A stretch of DNA of 64,000 bases from Streptomyces monomycini (GTDB lineage Bacteria > Actinomycetota > Actinomycetes > Streptomycetales > Streptomycetaceae). Every line of letters starts with the position of its first letter. Position 1 is the first letter of the stretch. A program made the translations under genes and the position numbers. The notes under the pieces were generated by a model. The model made no database searches, was not told the DNA's origin, and saw only the letters and a list, made by a program, of their open reading frames with translations. Positions 7,934-16,906 of this stretch are shown one piece after another. The DNA lies in contig NZ_JAFIQY010000017.1 in NCBI RefSeq assembly GCF_022271435.1, positions 62,001 through 126,000 on the forward strand, written 5' to 3'.

Positions 7934-8446
7934 TCAGTGGTGGGCGCCGCCCTGCGCCTCCAGGCGCTTGAAGGACGCCTCGATCTCGGCCTCGGCCTCG
8001 GCGCGGCCGACCCAGTCCGCGCCCTCGACCGACTTGCCCGGCTCCAGGTCCTTGTAGACCTCGAAGAAGTGCTGGATCTCCAGGCGGTCGAACTCCGACA
8101 CGTGGTGGATGTCGCGCAGGTGCTCCACCCGCGGGTCGGACGCCGGGACGCACAGCAGCTTGTCGTCGCCGCCGGCCTCGTCGGTCATCCGGAACATGCC
8201 GATGGCGCGGCACTTGATCAGGCATCCGGGGAACGTCGGCTCGTCCAGGATGACCAGCGCGTCCAGCGGGTCGCCGTCCTCGCCGAGGGTGTTCTCGACG
8301 AAGCCGTAGTCGGCCGGGTAGCTGGTCGAGGTGAAGAGTCGACGGTCCAGGCGGATCCGTCCGGTCTCGTGGTCCACCTCGTACTTGTTCCGCGAACCCT
8401 TCGGGATCTCGATGGTGACGTCGAACTCCACGGGTGGCTCCTCCAT
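7934..8446 (-). CDS. ppa: Inorganic pyrophosphatase, family I
   Basis: This cytoplasmic enzyme hydrolyses pyrophosphate and so pulls biosynthetic reactions forward. The protein (170 residues from ATG 8446; a GTG three codons earlier is possible) has the family I pattern: IPKGSRNKYEVD near the N-terminus, YPADYGFV, and the metal-binding signature DGDPLDALV with its three aspartates. EFDRLEIQHFFEVYKDLE is typical of the C-terminal half. It is divergent from dacB with only about 70 bp between the starts. Length and motifs are normal for the family. Confidence 0.97.
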   Translation of the reverse strand: MEEPPVEFDVTIEIPKGSRNKYEVDHETGRIRLDRRLFTSTSYPADYGFVENTLGEDGDPLDALVILDEPTFPGCLIKCRAIGMFRMTDEAGGDDKLLCVPASDPRVEHLRDIHHVSEFDRLEIQHFFEVYKDLEPGKSVEGADWVGRAEAEAEIEASFKRLEAQGGAHH

Positions 8447-8517
8447 GATCAACACATACGTCTGGTGATTAAGTGTCCCCCACGCAGGTGTGTGGTGGCG
8501 AAAGGGGCTGGTCCTAG

Positions 8518-10125
8518 GTGCCGGAGACCAGGTCGTGGCAGGTCAGGTGGCAGGCCGCGCAGCGGTTGGCGCAACGTTTCGCCCGTACGGCGACGGGTTC
8601 GGCGCGGTCGACGGGTTCCGCCGCCGTGTCCATGACCCGATCGGCGGCCGGTTCGGCGCGTTCGGCCTACCGGTCCGCCACGGATTCCACCCGTACCGCC
8701 TGGTGGGCGGCCTCCAAGCAGCAGCGGCAGACCGTACGGCTGACGGCCAGCTCCACCGTCCTGGGCCTGCTGGTGGCGGCCGGAGCGGTGGCGGCGGCCG
8801 GTCCGTGGGACGCCGGCCAGCGTACGGCGGAGCGCGCCCGCGCCGCGGCGCCCGGCGGAACGCGTGGCGAGCATCACGTTCCGGACGGTCCCGCCGCCGC
8901 GCCGCCCGTCCTGGCCGCGCTCGGCACCCCCGCGCCCCCGCCCGGCACCGAGGGCATGCGGAACGCCCTCGCGCCGCTCCTGAGGGACCCGGCGCTCGGC
9001 TCGCTGCGGACCGCCTCCGTCGTGGACGCCGCCACCGGCCGCGAACTCTTCGGCGCCGACTCCGGACGGAACGCCACCCCCGCCTCGACGGTCAAGCTCG
9101 CCATCGCCACCGCCGCGCTCTCCGCGCTCGGCCCGGAGCACCGCATCGACACCACCGTCGTCGAGGGCGCGGACGGCGGCCTCGTCCTGGTCGGCGGCGG
9201 CGACCCCACCCTCACCGCCCGCGCCCCGGAGCAGGACGCCCAGGACCCGCCCGCCAGCCTCCGCACCCTGGCCGACGACACGGCCCGCGTACTCAAGGAG
9301 CGCGGTACCGCCACGATCCGCCTCGGCTACGACACCTCCGCCTACACGGGCCCCACCCTCCACCCCATAAGCCCCAACGAGAACATCGCTCCCGTCACCT
9401 CCCTCATGGCGGACGAGGGACGCCTCGACACGTCCCGCTCCGGCCCGGCCCCCCGCGACACCGACCCGGCCGAGGCCGCGGCCCGCACCTTCGCGAAACT
9501 GCTCACCGACCGCGGCGTAACGGTCGAGGCCCCACCCACCAGCACCACCGCCCCCGCCAAGGCCCGCCGCCTCGCCACCACCCGCTCCCTGCCGCTCTCC
9601 GGCCTCGTCGAGCGGATGCTGACCCACAGCGACAACGACATCGCCGAAGCACTGGCCCGCCAGACGGCCCTGGCCACCGGCGAACCGGCGAGCTTCGAGG
9701 GCGCCGGCCGGGCCGTCCGCAAGACCCTGGCCACCCTGAAACTCCCGCTGACCGGCACCGCCTTCGAGGACGGCAGCGGCCTGGACCGCGACGACAAGGT
9801 CTCCGCCACCCTCCTCACCCGCCTGCTCACCCTGGCCACGTCCCCCGACCACCCCGAACTGCGCCCGGTCACCACCGGCCTGCCGGTAGCCGGCTTCACC
9901 GGCACCCTCAGCGGCCGCTACACCGGCGAAAAGGCGGGCGCCGGCACCGTACGCGCCAAAACCGGCACCCTCACCGGCGTGAACACCCTGGCCGGCACGG
10001 TCGTGGACACCGAAGGCCGCCTCCTCCTCTTCGCCTTCATGACCAACAACACCACCGACCCCCAGGCCGCCCAACAGGCCCTGGACCGCATGGCCACAGC
10101 AGTGGCCAACTGCGGCTGTCGATAA
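8518..10125 (+). CDS. dacB: D-alanyl-D-alanine carboxypeptidase/endopeptidase (PBP4 class)
   Basis: A peptidase of family S13 that trims or cleaves peptidoglycan cross-links outside the membrane. All three penicillin-binding motifs are present: S190-T-V-K193, S371-D-N373 and K481-T-G. The start is GTG 8518. The N-terminus is unusually long: about 75 basic, Ser/Arg/Ala-rich residues precede a hydrophobic segment (VLGLLVAAGAVAAA) that probably serves as signal anchor. A Pro/Ala-rich linker leads into the catalytic domain. The last residues (NCGC) include two cysteines. Confidence 0.95.
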   Translation: MPETRSWQVRWQAAQRLAQRFARTATGSARSTGSAAVSMTRSAAGSARSAYRSATDSTRTAWWAASKQQRQTVRLTASSTVLGLLVAAGAVAAAGPWDAGQRTAERARAAAPGGTRGEHHVPDGPAAAPPVLAALGTPAPPPGTEGMRNALAPLLRDPALGSLRTASVVDAATGRELFGADSGRNATPASTVKLAIATAALSALGPEHRIDTTVVEGADGGLVLVGGGDPTLTARAPEQDAQDPPASLRTLADDTARVLKERGTATIRLGYDTSAYTGPTLHPISPNENIAPVTSLMADEGRLDTSRSGPAPRDTDPAEAAARTFAKLLTDRGVTVEAPPTSTTAPAKARRLATTRSLPLSGLVERMLTHSDNDIAEALARQTALATGEPASFEGAGRAVRKTLATLKLPLTGTAFEDGSGLDRDDKVSATLLTRLLTLATSPDHPELRPVTTGLPVAGFTGTLSGRYTGEKAGAGTVRAKTGTLTGVNTLAGTVVDTEGRLLLFAFMTNNTTDPQAAQQALDRMATAVANCGCR

Positions 10126-10194
10126 AACCGACCGACCAGCACCACACCACCCACAACAACCCCCACCAACCCTTCCATCCACCCCCCAACGGAA

Positions 10195-10234
10195 GGGGGC
10201 GGGCCGGAGCGGCCTGCCGCGCAGGCCCGCCCCC
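10195..10234 (+). terminator. Hairpin terminator after dacB
   Basis: An 11-bp perfect stem (10195-10205 / 10224-10234) encloses an 18-nt loop that can itself pair. It stands about 70 bp after the dacB stop and is followed by a repeat array. Confidence 0.65.
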
Positions 10235-10298
10235 GCACCTTGACAGCCCCGCGCAGCGGCCACCGCCCGCCGCAGGCGCAACGGACGCGCACCCGAAC

Positions 10299-10465
10299 GC
10301 GAACCGGCACCGGCAGTCCGGAAACCCGCGCCCAAAGGGGCGCCCCGCACCCGAAAGCGAACCGGCACCGGCAGTCCGGAAACCCGCGCCCAAAGGGGCG
10401 CCCCGCACCCGAAAGCGAACCGGCACCGACAAACCGGGAAACCGCGCCCAAGGGGCGCAGCGCTA
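10299..10465. repeat. 58-bp tandem direct repeat, about 2.8 copies
   Basis: Units start at 10299, 10357 and 10415. The first two are identical over their 58 bp; the third diverges after about 15 bp and is incomplete. Each unit contains a small dyad (GCGCCC, AAAG-type loop, GGGCGC). The array fills the gap between dacB and the next gene; it has no spacers. Confidence 0.85.
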
Positions 10466-10498
10466 CCCCCAGCCGATGCGCCCACGTACCGTGAACCC

Positions 10499-11641
10499 AT
10501 GACGAGCATCGGTGGTGTGGAGATGGTCGACTGGAACCTCGCGGTAGCGACCGCGACCCGGTTCGTACGGCCGGGACCAGAAGTGAGCCGGGACGAGGCG
10601 CGGGCGATCGTCGCCGAGTTGCGGCGGCACGCGAAGTCCTCCGAGGAGCACGTGCGGGCGTTCACCCGTATGGCGCAGCCGGAGGGGGAGCCGGGCGCGG
10701 AGCCGGGCCAGCAGGGGCACGACACCCCGGTGCTGGTCGTGGACCGGGCGGGCTGGATCAAGGCCAACGTGGCCGGCTTCCGTGCGGTGCTCAAGCCGCT
10801 GCTCCAGAAGATGGAGGAGCGCCGTTCCTCCGTACCGGGCGGCGCGGTGCTGGGGGCCGTCGGCGGCAAGGTGACCGGCGTGGAGCTGGGGATGCTGCTG
10901 TCGTTCCTGGCGTCGCGGGTCCTCGGGCAGTACGAGACGTTCGCGCCCGCGAGCCGGGACCTGCCCGCCGCGGCGCGGGGCGGCCGGCTGCTGCTGGTCG
11001 CGCCGAACATCGTGCACGTCGAGCGGGAGCTGGAGGTGGACCCGCACGACTTCCGCATGTGGGTCTGCCTGCACGAGGAGACGCACCGTACGCAGTTCAC
11101 GGCCGTCCCCTGGCTGCGTGATCACATCGAGGGCGAGATCCAGTCCTTCCTCGGCGAGACGGAGATCGACCCGGGCACGCTGCTGGAGCGGCTGCGGGAG
11201 GCCGCCCAGTCGCTGACCGGCGGCCGTCCCGAGGGCGAGGAGGGCGACGAGGGCGGCCGCAGCTTCGTCGACCTGGTGCAGACCCCGGCGCAGCGGGAGA
11301 TCCTGGCGCGGCTGACCGCGGTGATGTCGCTCCTGGAGGGGCACGCCGACTACGTGATGGACGGCGTCGGCCCGGCCGTGGTGCCGTCGGTCGCGGAGAT
11401 CCGGGAGAAGTTCCAGAAGCGGCGGGCCAGCGGCGCGGGCCGCCTCGACCAGGCGCTGCGCAAGCTGCTGGGGCTGGACGCGAAGCTGCGGCAGTACCGG
11501 GACGGCGAGCGGTTCGTCCGGGCGGTGGTCGACGAGGTCGGCATGGACGGCTTCAACCGGGTGTGGACGTCGCCGAACACGCTGCCGACGAAACAGGAGA
11601 TCGCCAAACCGGCGGACTGGGTCGCGCGGGTGCACCGGTAG
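10499..11641 (+). CDS. Zincin-type metalloprotease-like protein, DUF2342 family
   Basis: A 380-residue protein of the actinobacterial DUF2342 family, often labelled coenzyme F420 biosynthesis-associated. The HExxH zinc motif is present as HEETH within CLHEETHRTQF (about residue 197), and EGHADYVMDGVG further on supplies a likely third ligand region. The ATG at 10499 is used here; a second in-frame ATG eight codons on is possible. In actinobacteria this gene typically sits just upstream of tilS and hpt, as here. The substrate is unknown, and the link to F420 is annotation tradition rather than shown by the sequence. Confidence 0.85.
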   Translation: MTSIGGVEMVDWNLAVATATRFVRPGPEVSRDEARAIVAELRRHAKSSEEHVRAFTRMAQPEGEPGAEPGQQGHDTPVLVVDRAGWIKANVAGFRAVLKPLLQKMEERRSSVPGGAVLGAVGGKVTGVELGMLLSFLASRVLGQYETFAPASRDLPAAARGGRLLLVAPNIVHVERELEVDPHDFRMWVCLHEETHRTQFTAVPWLRDHIEGEIQSFLGETEIDPGTLLERLREAAQSLTGGRPEGEEGDEGGRSFVDLVQTPAQREILARLTAVMSLLEGHADYVMDGVGPAVVPSVAEIREKFQKRRASGAGRLDQALRKLLGLDAKLRQYRDGERFVRAVVDEVGMDGFNRVWTSPNTLPTKQEIAKPADWVARVHR

Positions 11642-11850
11642 GGGGCGGAGCCCGGCGGTGCGCAGTCGTGAGCCGGGCGCACCGCGAGGCTGGTGAACGC
11701 TCCCCTCAATCACTCTTCTGAGGGACCGTGACCGCAGGATAGGCGTGCAATGCTCGGGGAACTGCTCGTCTCTGTCACCATCTAGGCACTCTGTGTGACG
11801 AAAAAGCCGTAGACGGCCCGAGGCCCCCCAGCTGACGATTGGAAACGGAC

Positions 11851-12939
11851 ATGGGTCCCCATCCAGCGGTCGCCGCGATACGCGTGGCGGTCCGCCGCGT
11901 ACTTCACGACGTACTGAACCACCACACCTCGCACTCCCCGGCCCCCGCGTCCCCCGCGCAGCAGCCGGTCGCCGCGGGCCCCGCGCGGCCCGCCGGGGCG
12001 CCGCTGCCGTCCGGGCCGGCGGACGGCCCTCCCCTGGTGCTCGTCGCGTGCTCCGGCGGCGCCGACTCCATGGCCCTCGCCTCCGCACTGGCCTTCGAGG
12101 CGCCCCGCCTGGGCGTACGGGCCGGCGGCATCACCGTCGACCACGGCTTGCAGGACGGCTCCGACGCCCGCGCCGCCGAGGTCGTCCTGCGGCTGCGCTC
12201 CCTCGGCCTGGATCCGGTCGACGCGGTGGCCGTCGAGGTGGGCCGCTGCGGCGGGCCCGAGGCCGCCGCCCGGGACGCCCGCTACGCCGCGCTGGACGCC
12301 GCCGCCGAGCGGCACGGCGCCGCCGCCGTCCTCCTCGGCCACACCCGTGACGATCAGGCAGAGACGGTCCTGCTGGGGCTCGCCAGGGGCTCCGGCACCC
12401 GCTCGCTGTCCGGCATGGCGGCGAAGACCGGCCGCGGCGGCCGCTACCGCCGTCCCTTCCTGGAGGTCGACCGGCAGACCGCCCGCAAGGCGTGTCTGAT
12501 CCAGTCGCTGCCCGTCTGGGAGGACCCGCACAACTCCGACCCGCTCTACACCCGCTCCCGGCTGCGCCACGAGGGCCTGCCCGCGCTGGAGAAGGCGCTC
12601 GGCAAGGGCGTCGTGGAGGCCCTGGCCCGTACGGCGCAGCTGTCCCGGGACGACGCCGACGCCCTGGACTCCTGGGCCGCCGACGCCGAGCGCACGGTCC
12701 TCGACGAGCGCGGCACGCTCGACGCCACCGCGCTGTACGCGCTGCCCGCGGCCGTCCGCCGCCGGGTGCTGCGCCGGGCCGCCATCGCGGCGGGCGCTCC
12801 GGCCGGTTCGCTCTTCGCCCGCCACCTGGAGGAAGTGGACCGGCTGATCACCGGATGGCGGGGTCAGGGCACGGTCAACCTCCCCGGGCGCGTGGGTGTG
12901 CGACGCCAGGGTGGCAGACTGGTGATCCGGCAGGGCTGA
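11851..12939 (+). CDS. tilS: tRNA(Ile)-lysidine synthase
   Basis: It modifies the wobble cytidine of the CAU-anticodon tRNA(Ile) to lysidine with ATP and lysine, so that AUA is read as Ile; it is essential in bacteria. The PP-loop motif SGGADS is at residues 68-73 from ATG 11851, and LGHTRDDQAETVLLGLARG is the downstream TilS signature. I prefer ATG 11851; an in-frame TTG at 11839 would add four residues. The region between residues 20 and 60 is a Pro/Ala-rich insert. It is followed after 64 bp by hpt, a very common pairing. Confidence 0.95.
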   Translation: MGPHPAVAAIRVAVRRVLHDVLNHHTSHSPAPASPAQQPVAAGPARPAGAPLPSGPADGPPLVLVACSGGADSMALASALAFEAPRLGVRAGGITVDHGLQDGSDARAAEVVLRLRSLGLDPVDAVAVEVGRCGGPEAAARDARYAALDAAAERHGAAAVLLGHTRDDQAETVLLGLARGSGTRSLSGMAAKTGRGGRYRRPFLEVDRQTARKACLIQSLPVWEDPHNSDPLYTRSRLRHEGLPALEKALGKGVVEALARTAQLSRDDADALDSWAADAERTVLDERGTLDATALYALPAAVRRRVLRRAAIAAGAPAGSLFARHLEEVDRLITGWRGQGTVNLPGRVGVRRQGGRLVIRQG

Positions 12940-13003
12940 GCCGCAGGACACCGAAAGGGCACCGCCCCGCCTCACGAGTCTCACGACACCGAACCGAGCG
13001 AGA

Positions 13004-13567
13004 GTGGCACGGGTGGACGACAAGGACATGGGTTCCGACCTTCAGTCGGTGCTCATCAGCAAGGAAGAGATCGACGCCAAGCTGGCGGAGCTGGCGGCGA
13101 AGATCGACGCGGAGTACGCGGGCAAGGACCTGCTCATCGTCGGCGTCCTCAAGGGCGCCGTGATGGTCATGGCGGACCTGGCGCGCGCGCTGTCCACCCC
13201 CGTCACGATGGACTGGATGGCCGTGTCGTCGTACGGCGCGGGCACCCAGTCCTCCGGAGTGGTGCGCATCCTCAAGGACCTCGACACCGACATCAAGGGC
13301 AAGCACGTCCTGATCGTCGAGGACATCATCGACTCCGGTCTGACGCTGTCCTGGCTGCTGTCGAACCTCGGTTCGCGGGAGCCCGCCACCCTTGAGGTCT
13401 GCACGCTGCTGCGCAAGCCGGACGCGGCGAAGGTGGCCATCGACGTGAAGTGGATCGGCTTCGACATCCCCAACGAGTTCGTCGTGGGCTACGGCCTGGA
13501 CTTCGCGGAGAAGTACCGCAACCTGCCCTTCGTGGGCACCCTCGCGCCGCACGTCTACGGCGGCTGA
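13004..13567 (+). CDS. hpt: Hypoxanthine phosphoribosyltransferase
   Basis: Purine salvage enzyme joining hypoxanthine or guanine to PRPP. The PRPP-binding loop reads VEDIIDSGLTLS from Val105, and VGVLKGAVMVMADL is the substrate/PPi loop. The C-terminal VGYGLDFAEKYRNLPFVG is diagnostic of Hpt. The GTG at 13004 gives 187 residues; GTG 13013 or ATG 13028 are also plausible starts. It lies in the conserved tilS-hpt-ftsH-folE neighbourhood. Confidence 0.95.
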   Translation: MARVDDKDMGSDLQSVLISKEEIDAKLAELAAKIDAEYAGKDLLIVGVLKGAVMVMADLARALSTPVTMDWMAVSSYGAGTQSSGVVRILKDLDTDIKGKHVLIVEDIIDSGLTLSWLLSNLGSREPATLEVCTLLRKPDAAKVAIDVKWIGFDIPNEFVVGYGLDFAEKYRNLPFVGTLAPHVYGG

Positions 13568-13626
13568 GCGGCGTGGACCCGTCCGGCCGCCCTCGATGCG
13601 GCCGGGGCCCGGGGCCGACCGGTGCC

Positions 13627-13658
13627 CGGCGGCGGGAACCCCTGAGGGGCCGCCGCCG
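13627..13658 (+). terminator. Hairpin after hpt
   Basis: A GC-rich stem (13627-13633 / 13652-13658) has an inner CCCC/GGGG pairing. It sits in the 284-bp hpt-ftsH gap, whose downstream part (about 13690-13850) presumably holds the ftsH promoter. Confidence 0.5.
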
Positions 13659-13851
13659 TTGGAGCAGGGAGAACGGCATCCGAAGCTGCATTGTTAACCG
13701 TGGGCGGCGTCACCGGGTGACAATGCTGGGGTACCGTCCGAAGGTCAGTCTTTTTTCGGGCCAGTAATACACCGTACGCACGACCAGCCCTCCACAGGGC
13801 TGTTGTGCCTCACTGTGGCAGGAGGGACGGGGCCTAGACGGCTCCGTATGG

Positions 13852-15870
13852 ATGGACGTGAAGCGATACTTCCGTGGGCCGGTCATGTGGATCGTGCTGG
13901 CCGTCCTCGCCGTGGTCGTGTTGATGCAGGTCGTCGGCTCGTCCGGCGGCTACAAGACGGTGGACACCGGTCAGGTCGTCAAGGCGATCACTGACAACAA
14001 GGTGAAATCCGCCGAGCTGACGACCGGCGACGAGAACAAGATCAAGGTCGAGCTGTCGGGCGACAACAAGGTCGACGGCTCCAACAAGCTCCAGGCGAGC
14101 TACATCGGCGACCAGGGCGTCGATCTGGCCAAGACTCTGCAGGCCAGGTACCAGACCGGCGAGATCAAGGACGGTTACACCGTCTCCCCGTCGAAGCAGA
14201 ACCCGTTCCTCAGCATGCTGGTGACGCTGCTTCCCTTCATCCTCATCCCGGTCGTCTTCCTGTTCCTGCTGAACCAGACGCAGGGCGGCGGCTCCCGGGT
14301 GATGAACTTCGGGAAGTCCAAGGCCAAGCTGATCACCAAGGACACGCCGAAGACGACGTTCTCGGACGTCGCCGGGTCGGACGAGGCGGTCGAGGAGCTC
14401 CAGGAGATCAAGGAGTTCCTCCAGGAGCCGTCGAAGTTCCAGGCGGTCGGCGCCAAGATCCCCAAGGGCGTGCTGCTGTACGGCCCGCCGGGTACGGGCA
14501 AGACGCTGCTCGCGCGCGCCGTCGCCGGCGAGGCGGGCGTCCCGTTCTACTCGATCTCCGGTTCCGACTTCGTCGAGATGTTCGTCGGTGTCGGTGCCTC
14601 CCGGGTCCGTGACCTGTTCGAGCAGGCCAAGGCGAACGCCCCGGCGATCGTCTTCGTCGACGAGATCGACGCCGTCGGCCGGCACCGCGGCGCGGGCCTC
14701 GGCGGTGGTCACGACGAGCGTGAGCAGACGCTGAACCAGCTCCTGGTCGAGATGGACGGCTTTGACGTCAAGGGCGGCGTCATCCTGATCGCCGCCACGA
14801 ACCGCCCGGACATCCTGGACCCGGCGCTGCTGCGCCCCGGCCGCTTCGACCGGCAGATCGCCGTCGACCGCCCGGACATGCAGGGCCGCCTGGAGATCCT
14901 CAAGGTGCACCAGAAGGGCAAGCCGGTCGCGCCGGACGTCGACCTGTCGGCCGTCGCCAAGCGCACCCCCGGCTTCACCGGTGCCGACCTGTCGAACGTG
15001 CTGAACGAGGCCGCCCTGCTGACGGCCCGCAGCGACGCCAAGCTGATCGACAACAAGTTCCTGGACGAGGCGATCGACCGCGTGGTGGCCGGACCGCAGA
15101 AGCGGACCCGCATCATGTCCGAGAAGGAGAAGAAGATCACCGCGTACCACGAGGGCGGACACGCCCTGGTCGCGGCGGCTTCCCCGAACTCCGACCCGGT
15201 CCACAAGATCACGATCTTGTCCCGTGGCCGGGCCCTGGGCTACACGATGGTCCTGCCGGACGAGGACAAGTACTCGACCACGCGCAACGAGATGCTCGAC
15301 CAGCTGGCGTACATGCTCGGTGGCCGGGCGGCCGAGGAACTGGTCTTCCACGACCCGACCACGGGCGCCGCGAACGACATCGAGAAGGCGACCGCGACGG
15401 CCCGTGCCATGGTCACGCAGTACGGCATGACCGAGCGGCTCGGCGCGATCAAGTTCGGCTCCGACAACTCCGAGCCGTTCCTCGGCCGTGAGATGGGCCA
15501 CCAGCGCGACTACTCCGAAGAGGTCGCCGCGCTGGTCGACGAAGAGGTCAAGAAGCTCATCGAGACCGCGCACAACGAGGCGTGGGAGATCCTGGTCGAG
15601 AACCGCGACGTGCTCGACAACCTGGTTCTGCAGCTCCTGGAGAAGGAGACGCTGAACAAGGAAGAGGTCGCCGAGGTCTTCAAGCACATCGTCAAGCGCC
15701 CGGCCCGTCCGGCGTGGACCGGTTCCTCGCGGCGGACGCCCTCGACGCGCCCGCCGGTGCTGTCGCCGAAGGAGCTGGCGCCGGCCAACGGCTCCGCCCC
15801 CTCGGCCTCCTCGTCCGCCGTCTCGACGGACAAGGCCGAAGCCCCGGAGGACCAGACCCCCGAGGCCTGA
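13852..15870 (+). CDS. ftsH: ATP-dependent zinc metalloprotease FtsH
   Basis: A membrane-anchored AAA+ protease that degrades misassembled membrane proteins and regulators. It has an N-terminal membrane helix (residues 10-25), an extracytoplasmic domain and a second helix (about residues 121-142). The AAA module has Walker A GPPGTGKT at 211-218 and Walker B VFVDEIDA, and the zinc motif HEGGH is at 433-437. The C-terminal 50 residues are Pro/Ser/Ala-rich. The 672-residue length is usual for actinobacteria. The start is ATG 13852; the obvious RBS is rather far upstream (about 13820). Confidence 0.97.
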   Translation: MDVKRYFRGPVMWIVLAVLAVVVLMQVVGSSGGYKTVDTGQVVKAITDNKVKSAELTTGDENKIKVELSGDNKVDGSNKLQASYIGDQGVDLAKTLQARYQTGEIKDGYTVSPSKQNPFLSMLVTLLPFILIPVVFLFLLNQTQGGGSRVMNFGKSKAKLITKDTPKTTFSDVAGSDEAVEELQEIKEFLQEPSKFQAVGAKIPKGVLLYGPPGTGKTLLARAVAGEAGVPFYSISGSDFVEMFVGVGASRVRDLFEQAKANAPAIVFVDEIDAVGRHRGAGLGGGHDEREQTLNQLLVEMDGFDVKGGVILIAATNRPDILDPALLRPGRFDRQIAVDRPDMQGRLEILKVHQKGKPVAPDVDLSAVAKRTPGFTGADLSNVLNEAALLTARSDAKLIDNKFLDEAIDRVVAGPQKRTRIMSEKEKKITAYHEGGHALVAAASPNSDPVHKITILSRGRALGYTMVLPDEDKYSTTRNEMLDQLAYMLGGRAAEELVFHDPTTGAANDIEKATATARAMVTQYGMTERLGAIKFGSDNSEPFLGREMGHQRDYSEEVAALVDEEVKKLIETAHNEAWEILVENRDVLDNLVLQLLEKETLNKEEVAEVFKHIVKRPARPAWTGSSRRTPSTRPPVLSPKELAPANGSAPSASSSAVSTDKAEAPEDQTPEA

Positions 15871-15926
15871 CCGCCGGACCGCTCACCGCGGTGGTGAACA
15901 TGGCGACCGGGTCCGCCCGGAAGCAG

Positions 15927-15966
15927 ACCGGGCCCGTACGGAAGATTCCGTACGGGCCCGGTTTTT
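15927..15966 (+). terminator. Rho-independent terminator after ftsH
   Basis: A perfect 16-bp stem (15927-15942 / 15947-15962) with a 4-nt loop runs straight into TTTTT. This is one of the few classical terminators with a T-run in the window. Confidence 0.9.
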
Positions 15967-16104
15967 CGTCGTCGGACGCCCGTTGTGCCGGGGTGCGGTA
16001 CGGGGTCCACAGCCGCCCCGGAATGAATGTGGCGCCTCACGGGTTCTAGCCTGGACGTGTGGTACTCCGCGTGTGGAGCGGGCGCAACAGGAACGAGGCA
16101 CGAG

Positions 16105-16710
16105 ATGACCGATCCGGTGACGCTGGACGGCGACGGCAAGATCGGCGAGTTCGACGAGAAGCGCGCCGAGAACGCCGTACGTGAGCTGCTGATCGCGGTC
16201 GGCGAGGACCCGGACCGCGAGGGGCTCCTGGAGACGCCGGCGCGGGTCGCGCGGGCGTACAAGGAGATCCTGGCCGGGCTGCGCCAGGAGCCCGAGGACG
16301 TCCTGACGACCACCTTCGACCTCGGCCACGACGAGATGGTGCTGGTCAAGGACATCGAGATCGTCTCGCTGTGCGAACACCACCTGCTGCCCTTCCACGG
16401 CGTCGCGCACGTCGGCTACATCCCGGCCGACAGCGGCAAGATCACCGGGCTGTCCAAGCTGGCCCGCCTCGTCGAGGTCTTCGCCCGCCGCCCGCAGGTG
16501 CAGGAACGCCTCACCACGCAGATCGCGGACTCCCTGATGCGCATCCTGGAGGCCCGCGGCGCCATCGTGGTGATCGAGGCCGAGCACATGTGCATGTCGG
16601 TGCGCGGCATACGCAAGCCGGGCGCCAAGACGACCACCTCGGCCGTACGCGGCCAGCTGCGGGACTCCGCGACCCGCTCCGAGGCGATGAGCCTGATCCT
16701 GGCGCGCTGA
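16105..16710 (+). CDS. folE: GTP cyclohydrolase I
   Basis: It catalyses the first step of folate synthesis, GTP to dihydroneopterin triphosphate. The protein is 201 residues from ATG 16105; a longer in-frame extension to 16027 shows no homology-like features. Zinc ligands Cys90 and His93 lie in LCEHHLLPFHG, and Cys163 is in EHMCMSVRG. GYIPADSGKITGLSKLAR and the C-terminal REQ-like stretch are typical. It is separated from the other fol genes here by the esterase / lysyl-PG synthase-like pair. Confidence 0.97.
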   Translation: MTDPVTLDGDGKIGEFDEKRAENAVRELLIAVGEDPDREGLLETPARVARAYKEILAGLRQEPEDVLTTTFDLGHDEMVLVKDIEIVSLCEHHLLPFHGVAHVGYIPADSGKITGLSKLARLVEVFARRPQVQERLTTQIADSLMRILEARGAIVVIEAEHMCMSVRGIRKPGAKTTTSAVRGQLRDSATRSEAMSLILAR

Positions 16711-16830
16711 CGCCCGGCGGCGGTCCTGAGCCTTCGTACGGCCACGGGCCCGGAGACCGTACGGGACGGCCGGGTGTCCGTACGGGCGGCCGGGCTGCGT
16801 ACGGGGCTGAAGCGGTCCCGGAGCGCGAGA

Positions 16831-16880
16831 ACGACGTGGGCGGGGCCCGGTGGACATCCACCGGGCCCCGCCCACGTCGT
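16831..16880. terminator. Perfect 24-bp dyad between convergent genes
   Basis: Arms 16831-16854 and 16857-16880 are exact reverse complements with a central CA, giving at least 22 bp of paired stem in RNA. It lies between folE (+) and the esterase gene (-) and can terminate both. Confidence 0.85.
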
Positions 16881-16906
16881 ACGCCGCCCCCTGGGGCGAT
16901 GCTCCG

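Noticed and set aside
10299..10465. CRISPR-like array
   Set aside because: Units are contiguous 58-bp direct repeats without variable spacers, and no cas genes are present; the same applies to the arrays at 31330 and 42425.
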